A stretch of DNA of 64,000 bases, from positions 16,398,001 to 16,462,000 of the forward strand of contig CM062214.1 in NCBI GenBank assembly GCA_031216445.1, read 5' to 3'. Made by a program: the position numbers and the translations under genes. Of this stretch, positions 51,780 to 60,122 are shown piece after piece. This DNA is from Lateolabrax maculatus. Taxonomy: Eukaryota; Chordata; Actinopteri; Acropomatiformes; Lateolabracidae. How positions within the stretch are numbered: position 1 is the stretch's first letter; each line of letters begins with the position of its first letter. The notes beneath the pieces are model-generated. The model saw only the letters and a list, made by a program, of their open reading frames with translations, was not told where the DNA came from and did no database searches.

Positions 51780-51947
51780 GACACTGATTGGTCGGTTGAT
51801 CCACTGCTGTGATTTATGTGTGTCAGTAGGGGAATTTGAACAGGCAGCAGTTCGCCTCGTGATCTCCTCATCTGCTTCACTTCACTTTCACCCGACGCCT
51901 CCGTTACACCGGCCCGAGCTTCGATGAAGCTTTGATAATCGACCACG
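51780..51947 (+). promoter_or_regulatory. ctsh promoter / 5' UTR
   Basis: An inverted CCAAT box (GATTGGTCGG, 51786-51795) lies about 155 bp before the ctsh ATG, followed by a C/T-rich, moderately CpG-containing leader. No TATA box. The transcription start is not defined. Confidence 0.45.
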
Positions 51948-54900
51948 ATGAACACTTTGCTCTTGTTTGCTCTGCTGTCAGCGGCCTCAGCTCTTCCCCT
52001 GTTGGAGCAAGGTAAGCTGCGATCGTCCGTTCTTGTACAGTACACTTTCTTTTGCACGTTTACTGTTTGTGTTAACTTTCGCTTTCACAATCTGACAACG
52101 CGTCGATTTGTTTTAGTTTTTTTTATTTTTGTTTAACTACCTGTATTACATCGAGTTTGACCATATGAACTGCTTTCAGGCGAATTCCACTTCAAGTCAT
52201 GGATGGCACAGGTAGGTTTTATCGATCAAACGCTGCGTAACAAATGTGTACAGTCAGTGCCTACGAGGAAGTGACCTGCGATAAAAATGCAATATATATC
52301 AAAGTGTGATACATGGTAACAAAAAATCTCTCTCGCGTACAGCACAACAAAACGTACAGCATGAAGGAGTACTATGAGAGACTCCAGATATTCACTGAGA
52401 ACAAGAGGAGGATTGACAAACACAATGCAGGAAATCACTCTTACACAAGTAGGGGACGCACTCACTATTTTTTACTCATATGGTCCATTAAAAAAAAAAA
52501 AAAAGTCCTGACCCCTTGTTTCTTCTCTTCCTGCAGTGGGGCTGAACCAGTTTTCAGACATGACATTTAGTGAATTTCAAAAGTCCTACCTCTGGTCTGA
52601 GCCACAGGTAATGCCATCCCTACAGAGAGGAGTTTGCATGGGTGTTTGAGATGTTGTTTTTCGGAGGGTGGGTTGATCATTTACGCGCTGCCTGTTACAG
52701 AACTGCTCTGCCACCAAGGGGAACTACCTCAGCAGCAACGGACCACATCCAGACTCCATCGACTGGAGGAAGAAAGGAAATTATGTGACAGATGTGAAGG
52801 ATCAGGTGACGTTTGGTGCACAAACATCCGCACACACACAAATTATTTTCAGTCACTGAGAAAAAAAGGCGCAGTACATTGTTTATTACATTGTGCTGGG
52901 TAACACAGCAGATTAAAAGAGTTTCTGGTGATAACTGATACCTCAACTATAATTGTCAATAATCTAATAAGTTGTTCCCAAACTGGGGGGCAGGCCTCTT
53001 ATGCTCTGATGCTAGTGTGAGCATGATTTAGAACTACTCAGAGAGTAAAGAGGACATGTTAAGGACAACGTGGACAGATTTTTTTGAAAAATGTTCAGCT
53101 TCCAGGGAGGCATGATAAAAATAAAACTGGAATTGTTGTTGCAGTTTGTACACACATCTCCATGCATTCACCTCTTCAACTACAACTTTGCTTTGCATTT
53201 TATCTCACATTGTCTTACTGTTTTTTTTTTTTTTTTTTGCACTGAAGGGAGGTTGTGGTAGTTGCTGGACTTTTTCTACAACCGGCTGTTTGGAGTCTGT
53301 CACTGCTATCAACAAGGGGAAGCTCGTACCACTGGTGACTTTCTTTCACTTCTCTATCAAAACTGCTGCTCTTGAATAAAAAAAGGTAGTTCCTTTGTCT
53401 TAGTAGGTCAAAGATAATTTACTGTAATCTTTAATCATTTTTCATAATACTTAGTCAGAACAACAGCTGGTAGACTGCGCCCAGGACTTCAACAACCATG
53501 GATGTAACGGGTGAGAGTTAAACACGTTTCCTCCCTCCTTTGAAAATTCCTCCCTAACTACCATTGTGTGAATCACTGCAGACACAATTTTTTAACAAGA
53601 TCGTAATTTGTCTTCTAGCGGCCTTCCCAGTCAAGCATTTGAATACATCATGTACAACAAGGGACTGATGACAGAGAAGGACTACCCATACACAGCTTTT
53701 GTAACTAACTAAATAATTATCCATTCTACTTTAGAAACAAAACTAAATATTAAGCAAAGCTGACTTTGAAATTAAAATGACCTATGAAATGGCTCTTCAC
53801 TTTTACTTTTATCTTTCACTCAGGAACAGACTTGTGTGTATAAACCAGAACTGGCAGCTGCTTTTGTGAAGAGTGTAGTGAACATAACAGCGGTGAGTGA
53901 ACATAGTAGTAGTTGTTATTTATTTTGGTTCTTATTAACAATTTTCCAACACGAATGCACATAAATATGAATAAGCAAATAGCAATTAGGCATTACATTA
54001 AAGGAAAAAGAAAGAAAGAAAAATAATAAAACAAACATCAGAGTCTCTCTTCAAGATCGACATCTTTATTGAAGGTCAGTGGGTGACAGAAGTTTTTTTT
54101 ATTGATACAGTACAATGAAATGGAGATGGTGGACGCAGTAGCCACACGCAATCCTGTCAGTTTTGCCTTTGAGGTGACCTCTGACTTCATGCACTACTCC
54201 AAGGGCGTGTACACCAGGTGAGGATAAGTCATGGAACAAAAAAATATAGTTCCCTTCTAGACCCTTTTTATGCTTTTTTACTCTTATGCTGTATATAAGT
54301 GATAATAAACATGGATGGGAGGGTATGGCCTCAAGATTGACTCAAGCATATACAAAGATACAGTCAATTTCATGGCAATTTTAATCATTTTAAATCCAAC
54401 TCCCTCCAACTAAGACTGAGGAGAATTTATCTTTCTTGTATTCATTTCTGACGGATATGATAACACCTTGACTCACAGCTAGATCATAATGCTCACTTCT
54501 TTTTTTTAGCGTTGTCAGCAATGATTATACTTAATAATTACATTGTACATTATGACAAACTGGTCATATCTATTCATTTGACACTTGACATCCCTGAAAT
54601 ATTACCTGTCTCTGCTTTAGTAACAATTTCCCTCATTTATCAGCACTGAATAACCCTGAGAAAACTGATACCGCTGTAAGAAAAAAGCAACTTTTTTCTT
54701 CAAGTAATGCAATCTAGACACATAACAAACACAAAGTGTGTGTCCACTTACTGATGCGTTCAGCTACATTATTTGAGTTTTAATAGGATCAAGTTTGACC
54801 AAACATCCTGCACTAGAATTAAAAATGGAACCAAACCAGGAGTGGAGAGGCAAATCAAGACTGCTGTGACATAAATAAGAATTGGGAAATTGTTGCTTCT

Positions 54901-55349
54901 AGATATTTAACTTTTTAAAAAATAATTGTCTGTACACTGTACACACATAAAACACCCATACAAAGGCCTTTTCTGTCTGTAAGCTTTTAGGCTTTAGTTC
55001 CTCATTCTTTATTTAAACAGTCATGTGGGAAAGGTAGATATAACTTACTTTGCTTCCTCTTTTCAGCACTGAATGCCACAACACCACAGACAAGGTGAAC
55101 CATGCCGTGCTAGCAGTCGGGTATGGAAAGGAGAATGGCTCCCCTTACTGGATAGTAAAGAACTCATGGGGATCAAGATGGGGGATTGATGGGTAAGCCT
55201 TCTATTTAATCACATACAGGACATTTGATTAAATGTATATCAACCAGAGAAAGATATAAACAATCTTCTCCTCTTGCAGATATTTCCTCATTGAACGTGA
55301 GAAGAACATGTGTGGACTTGCTGCCTGTTCATCTTTCCCGATGGTGTGA
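51948..55349 (+). CDS. ctsh: Cathepsin H (papain-family lysosomal aminopeptidase), 12 coding exons
   Basis: Lysosomal cysteine protease (peptidase C1A) acting mainly as an aminopeptidase. Exons: 51948-52011, 52180-52211, 52343-52448, 52537-52607, 52701-52805, 53248-53334, 53455-53510, 53619-53700, 53824-53892, 54111-54217, 55067-55192, 55280-55349. All are GT-AG and join in phase into 324 residues (human 335), ending at TGA. A signal peptide (MNTLLLFALLSAASA) is followed by an I29 inhibitor propeptide. The mini-chain EPQNCSAT (residues 89-96), which turns the enzyme into an aminopeptidase, is identical to human. Catalytic residues: Gln126, Cys132 in CGSCWTF, His272 in VNHAVLAVGYG and Asn292 in KNSWG. 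Possible N-glycosylation sites include NHS, NCS (92), NIT and NTT. A decayed partial copy lies 2.4 kb downstream. Confidence 0.96.
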
Positions 55350-55580
55350 TTTCCACATGACAGCAAACAACAAAAGGGCAGAAAAGGGAGCAGAATCCAA
55401 ACTTTTTTTTCATTATACAGGGTAGCTTTTTCTATAACCACTAGCCTACTGTGCTTCCATAAAGAGTGGGTTTTTTCAAAATGAAGTAAGCACTATGATA
55501 GATCACGTCACTTAAGCGTCAATCATTGAATTCATTGTAGTCAAATTCACAAATAAAACCTATTAAATCTGTTTCTTTGA
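55350..55580 (+). other. ctsh 3' UTR with poly(A) signal
   Basis: Short 3' UTR after the ctsh TGA, with AATAAA at 55552-55557. Cleavage is expected 10-30 bases downstream. Confidence 0.65.
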
Positions 55581-55750
55581 GTCTTTCATCACAGTATAGT
55601 GCAGTTGTCTGCAAGATGCCCAAAAATGATGGTTATTGTAATAATGACTGAGGAAGGTATAATCCATGATGACATGTTGCTATCTACACAAACACATGTT
55701 TTATCCCTCTGTTTTCCCCTGTACAGTATGCATTATAAGCGACTGCAATG

Positions 55751-55776
55751 CCCCCCCCCCCCCCCCCCCCCCCCCC
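55751..55776. repeat. Poly-C tract
   Basis: 26 consecutive C (G on the minus strand) about 200 bp downstream of ctsh. Length in such runs is prone to sequencing and assembly error. Confidence 0.9.
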
Positions 55777-55889
55777 AACCACCAGGGGGCCCCGTGCGTT
55801 GGTGTTTTTATTTATTTATTTAGGGGCAGTTCCTTTAAATGGAAACTCTAGTCCAGTAATGGCTGGATGCCCCTTTGTGGACGGTTTAA

Positions 55890-56418
55890 CCCTTTGATAC
55901 ACAAGCTGTGCAAACCCCTTCCAATGCACAACATGGGTCAAAAATGACTCGTATTCATTTCCTATGTTACTTCATGCATGGCTGAGTGTTTTCTTTGCTA
56001 TATCTTTGGAAATCAATTTATTTCATTTAATATTATTCATTAAGTATTCATTCAATAAGTACTGAATTCATAAAAAACTTATTTTAAGGAAAAATTTAAA
56101 TATTATGTGGTAATCAAAAACAAGATTTTTAATGAATACCTAGGATATTAAATGATGAAATAATTATTTTCCAAGGTTATAGCAAAGAAACACCCAGCCA
56201 CGCACAAAATAACGTAGGAAATGAATATGGGTCATTTTTTACCCATATTGTGCATTAGCAGGGTAGTGACACAAAAAGGATTTTTATTCAAAAAATAAGA
56301 GAGTAAAAATTTTAATTAGGATTTTTGATAATCAAAAACATTGACCAAAGTAATTTATTGCAAGGATAAAATCAAATCTCAGCCGGGTGACTTTTGACCC
56401 ATGCTGTGTATCGAAGGG
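55890..56418. mobile_element. piggyBac-type MITE flanked by TTAA
   Basis: TTAA at 55886-55889 and at 56419-56422 flank ends that read CCCTTTGATACACAAGC and, as reverse complement, CCCTTCGATACACAGCATGG. Both continue to a GGGTCAAAAATGAC / GGGTCAAAAGTCAC subterminal block. TTAA duplication plus CCC-starting inverted repeats is the hallmark of the piggyBac superfamily. The 529-bp interior has no transposase. A second, internal inverted pair (ATTTCCTATGTTA with AAATCAATT, against AATTATTTTCC with AACGTAGGAAAT) suggests a folded or nested structure. Confidence 0.8.
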
Positions 56419-56473
56419 TTAACACAAGGAGGAAGTCAGCGTGATCCTGACTGATGACCACAACCCGTGAAAG

Positions 56474-56794
56474 ATGGAGCCTGGAGCAGAAAGACGGGAA
56501 GAGAACACACCAGAAGAGGCAAAACGGGCCGAAAACACAGGTAAGGTATCTCGTAAGGAAAGCGAAAGGCTAAACCGACCTCTTGTTGTCCTTACGAGTG
56601 CTGTCAGTTGAAGTGAAGGTTTTGTTATTTGCCCGCTGACTTTAGGAAGGCGCCCGGCTACACATGGCGATGCAGCGCTGCCTAAAGTAAAAAGTCATTG
56701 TGGCTCATGCAGCACTGGACCAAAGAAATATGACAACTCGAAGTATTTCAGTACCAGCAGAGACAGCTGGACAAAGTCAACCAGCAGCCTCTAA
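56474..56794 (+). CDS. Candidate small two-exon gene, unrecognised product (71 aa)
   Basis: Exon 56474-56540 starts with ATG and ends at a good donor (CAG|GTAAGG). Exon 56646-56794 begins after TTTAG and stays open in the joined phase to TAA, giving 71 residues: a Glu/Arg-rich N-terminus (MEPGAERREENTPEEAKRA), then a basic, Ser/Thr-rich part with CGSCSTGPKKYDNSKYF. AATAAA follows at 56943-56948. I recognise no domain and know no orthologue. A further exon-like block (57133-57237) fits the same phase. It starts 52 bp after a piggyBac MITE and just past ctsh. It could be a short conserved protein, a lineage-specific gene, a spliced non-coding RNA or chance. Confidence 0.35.
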
Positions 56795-56897
56795 CCACCC
56801 TGCTGCTGCTGTTTAAACAACATGCTTAATTTGCTTGTTGAGCACTGTTGCTCATGATGGTGCTGCATTGAGTTACAGGTTTGAGGATGTTGATTAG

Positions 56898-56923
56898 TGT
56901 TGTTGTTGTTGTTGTTGTTGTTG
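56898..56923. repeat. (GTT)n microsatellite
   Basis: About eight GTT units in what would be the 3' UTR of the candidate small gene. Confidence 0.9.
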
Positions 56924-56942
56924 TGTTGGTGTTATTGCTGCT

Positions 56943-56948
56943 AATAAA
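56943..56948 (+). terminator. Poly(A) signal AATAAA of the candidate small gene
   Basis: A canonical hexamer 149 bp after the candidate TAA, consistent with a compact transcription unit ending near 56970. Confidence 0.3.
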
Positions 56949-57132
56949 GGGACCAGGCCTGGGATATTTTCACTGCATGTGACTTGAGGTCTACTTATTA
57001 AGAAAGCAATAAGAAATTCGGCCACCAAGTGGCAGTATAGAGAAAAATAACAAATTATCCAGAACTGGTCAAATGGCCCATACAATATACATAATATTAG
57101 TATTATACAGTAATTGATATTGTCCACCTCAG

Positions 57133-57237
57133 GTACTTCAGAACCACAACATAAACTTCAACTATGCCGGCCAGCAGCAGAGGAAAAAGGAGAAGAAGTT
57201 TCGAGTCCATCACTTGCACAGCCGCCAACCAGCGCAG
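57133..57237 (+). other. Exon-like block, possible alternative exon of the candidate small gene
   Basis: A 105-bp block with a pyrimidine-containing acceptor (GTCCACCTCAG) and a donor (CAG|GTATTC). It has two open forward frames. Joined to the 56474-56540 exon (phase 1) it reads a Pro/Glu/Lys-rich frame beginning TSEPQHKLQLCRPAAEE, and the block is phase-symmetric. No family recognised. Sequence complexity and base composition are higher than in its AT-rich surroundings. Confidence 0.25.
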
Positions 57238-57526
57238 GTATTCCTGCACAAACGCCCCCCACTCACAGAATTCACTTTACTGTACAGTTTTTAAACTGTT
57301 TTTTTTTTTTTGTTGTTGTTGTTTTTAAGTTCACATTTGAATTATTTTTAATTCTGTTTTTATTTATTTTGTAAATTTTCTTGAACATGTTCTATTAAAA
57401 GTTATTTATTGTTTTTGTTTAACTGTTAGGAAAGGATTTGGGTTATTCTCTTTTACTAATTTTTGTGCAATTTCATTTTCTTAAACAAAAAGTTATTTAT
57501 TGTTTTCACATTGTGCTTTATTTGCT
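57238..57526. other. AT-rich spacer before the palindrome
   Basis: About 290 bp, T-rich, with AAAAGTTATTTATTGTTTT occurring at about 57399 and again, shortened, at about 57490. This is a short direct duplication close to the 57527-57626 palindrome. No gene seen. Confidence 0.5.
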
Positions 57527-57626
57527 ACGGAAGAGGATTAGGGCCACATGTGTGGTTTTGTGAGATTTCTGAGTTTAAACTCAGAACTCAAATACATTTT
57601 TCACATGTGGCCATAATCCTCTTCTG
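57527..57626. repeat. 100-bp near-perfect palindrome / hairpin
   Basis: The sequence is symmetric about 57576.5. The centre TTCTGAGTTTAAACTCAGAA is a perfect 20-bp palindrome. The outer arms (GGAAGAGGATTAGGGCCACA with TGTG at the left; CACATGTGGCCATAATCCTC with TTCTG at the right) are inverted copies with few mismatches. It has the form of a minimal MITE or inverted-repeat remnant, and a transcript would fold into a long hairpin. Confidence 0.75.
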
Positions 57627-57787
57627 TAATTAAAAGCTTTATTGATTATAAAGTAAGCCTAGTCATTTATTTTCATTCAGGGATATTAACATGGCTGGGA
57701 GCCTTGATACCGTAGCCAGAGGGGTGGTGGTGGTGGTTTGGGTGATGTTGCTTAGGGTCCCAAAATGGTCAGAAACCAAACAAATTT

Positions 57788-59440
57788 GTGTTAAGACTAA
57801 CTATCACTTTCATAATCTGCCATGGCGTCGATTTGTTTTTATGGTTTTAATTCTCTGTATTACATACATTTTGACAATATGAATTGTTTTCAGATGAGAT
57901 TGACTTCAAGGCATGGATGATAGAGGTAGGTTATATCTATCAAACGCTGTTTAACAAATGTGTACAGTAAATGCTTATGAGTATTTTCCTACAATAAAAA
58001 AAATTCACTGTTACATTGTTACTTAATGTCACTTAAGTGTGATACATGATAACAGCAATCTCTCTCATGTACAGCACAACAAAACGTACAGCACGAATGA
58101 GTACTATAAGAGACTCCAGATATTCACTGAGAACAAGAGGATGATTGACGAACACAATGCAGGAAATCACTCTAACACATGTAGGAGTAGCTTGTTATTG
58201 CATTTAATATTCTTTTCATATGCTTCATTAAAAAAAATGTGTTCACCCTTGTTTCTTCTCTTCATCCAGTGGGGCTGAACCAGTTTGCAGACATGAGCTT
58301 GAGTGAATTTCAAAAGATTTGCTAAAAGTGAATGCATCGAGGAGTTTGTGTGAAATGTTTTTAGAAGGTAGGCATGAAATAAAAAGTTTCAGATCTGCTG
58401 TAATAATCTGAACCTCTACAGCTACAACCTTTCTTTGCATTTTATCTCACAAAATGTTTGTTTTTTTTCCAGTACTACCAGGTAGTTGCTGGACTTTTTG
58501 CACAACCGGTTGTTTGGAGCCCGTCACTGCTATCGGCAGAGGGAAGCTCGTGCCTGCCCTTTACTTCTCTATCAAAACTGCTGCTCTTGTATTAAAAATG
58601 CAGTTCCTTTGCCATAGAAGGGACTTGTGTTAAAATGCTCATGTGCTTGTAGCTGTCAAAACATATTGAAGCATATGCTTAATGAAGTATACCTTAAGAG
58701 TGACTCTTGTGAAGCTGTAAGGATTACAGCCCAGAGAAGTAGGCTTTCTGTGTGAAGGTATCCAACTGTATGATGACAACTGTTGCCAGGTGAAGACTGC
58801 GAGCCTGTAAAGTCGGGGGAGAAGAGAGCGGCCTCGCTCGCAGACAGTAAGGAGGGAAAAGAACAGAACAGGCGGTGAGAGAGTGCACCTTGTTGAACAT
58901 GTACCTATTACCTGTTATAACAAAGAGTGATTCAGAGCTTCTGCTGCAATGTAACCAAGCTTCCTTCAGTCTCATGTACGCCTCCCGGGGGTTCATGGAG
59001 GCTCTTGTTTGCAAACAATAAATAATCATATGTAATAAGAGACAAAGACAAATATTGTATTTGAGTATTTAATTGCCATTCATCTCACCCTAACTACATA
59101 CAACAGGTTATCGGTTTGCTACAACAATGTAATCTTAAACAAATTTGTATATTACTTAGAACAAAAACTGGCAGACACCCTCTCAGCGATCTTTTGGTAA
59201 TTGCCCTTTAACCAACTTAACTTATACACTGCAGACACATTTTTATAATGAGATCTTAATTTGTCTTTTAGAGTCCTTCCCAGTCAAGCATTGGACTCCA
59301 TCATGTAGCCTCCAAGGGACTGATGACAGAGACGGACTTCCCATACAAAGCTTTTGTAACTAACTGAATAAAATACCATCCTACATTACAAACAAAACTA
59401 AGTAATAAGCAAAAAATTACTTATTTAATGGCTTTTACTG
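57788..59440 (+). pseudogene. Decayed partial duplicate of cathepsin H
   Basis: A second copy of part of ctsh, same strand, including intron sequence, so it arose by DNA duplication rather than retrotransposition. Recognisable pieces: end of intron 1 (57788-57893), exon 2 (57894-57925), exon 3 (58075-58180), exon 4 (58270-58325, running into TAA at 58323-58325), exon 6 (about 58479-58560, active-site GSCWTF still readable but normal acceptor lost) and exon 8 (59272-59355, with an in-frame TAG and a +2 length change). Exon 1, exon 5, exon 7 and exons 9-12 are missing; about 600 bp of unrelated sequence (58620-59220) stands in place of exon 7 and its flanks. Exons 2 and 3 keep the exact parental lengths. 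It cannot encode a working protease. Transcription is unknown. Confidence 0.9.
58640..59040. other. Unrelated sequence inserted in the ctsh pseudogene
   Basis: This block has no counterpart in ctsh. It contains a GC-richer part (58790-58880) and, towards its right end, AATAAATAATCATATG (59019-59034), an arrangement that could fit a solo LTR. I could not find convincing matching TG...CA ends or a target-site duplication, so its nature is open. Confidence 0.3.
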
Positions 59441-59789
59441 CGAACATAAAATAACGTTACTGAGCTTCTAAATTGAGGGTATAATGGATCATTGCAATAG
59501 GTGACGTGAGTATATACAGCAGACAAGACCTACATAGAAACATACATTGTGTGTGTCATGCAGGTTTTAACATTTAAGACAACGACTTCTTCAGCAGCAT
59601 CCAAGGATTTACTACGTTTCGGAAAAGGCTCCAGTGGTCGAAAATGTGTCCAGAAAAAGGGGATAACTATGCTTTTTAATTTACCAGCACTGACGGTACA
59701 CTGAATTACACAAGACAAGTGATTACGTTTCAATAACTTTATTTATTTACGTGTCTGGTTGTTTGCCTACATTCGCGCTGGGTGCCTTG

Positions 59790-60122
59790 GTCGCGTTTGC
59801 CGGAATACTACATTTCCCAGAATCCTCCGTCCTGCTCAACCTCAGCCAATAAGGAGACAGATTGTTGAACGGGCGCTAAATTTCTCGTCCGTCTGTTGTC
59901 TCGTACTCCAGGACAGGAGAGGGTAAACTTAGCGGTAACATGAGTAGATAAAAAGGTCTAAGTTGAACTAACTTAAATGAAATAAAACCCAGCGGCAAGA
60001 CGAACCCAGCGCGAGCCCTCCGGTCACTTGTCTCGTGCCGTGTCGCGAGCGATGCGGAAGAAGGTGTTCGCCGCTCGGTCTGCCTGATAGCTAACACTCG
60101 CTAGCTCCGCGGCTTGCCGACA
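59790..60122 (+). promoter_or_regulatory. blm promoter and 5' UTR
   Basis: CpG-rich region before the blm ATG. ACTACATTTCCCAGAATCC (59807-59825) matches the extended ZNF143/THAP11 element (ACTACAATTCCCAG type) found near many vertebrate transcription starts. A CCAAT box lies at 59846-59850, and GGGCGCTAAA (59871-59880; reverse complement TTTAGCGCCC) resembles an E2F site, fitting an S-phase repair gene. No TATA box. Spacing suggests initiation near 59880-59950, which is inference. Confidence 0.6.

Noticed and set aside
58640..59040. Solo LTR inside the ctsh pseudogene
   Set aside because: A polyadenylation-like AATAAA is present, but TG/CA ends and a target-site duplication could not be matched; kept only as unrelated sequence.
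59530..59733. 67-codon minus-strand frame left of the blm promoter
   Set aside because: Could in principle be a divergent gene from the same promoter, but I see no family motif or splice partner.
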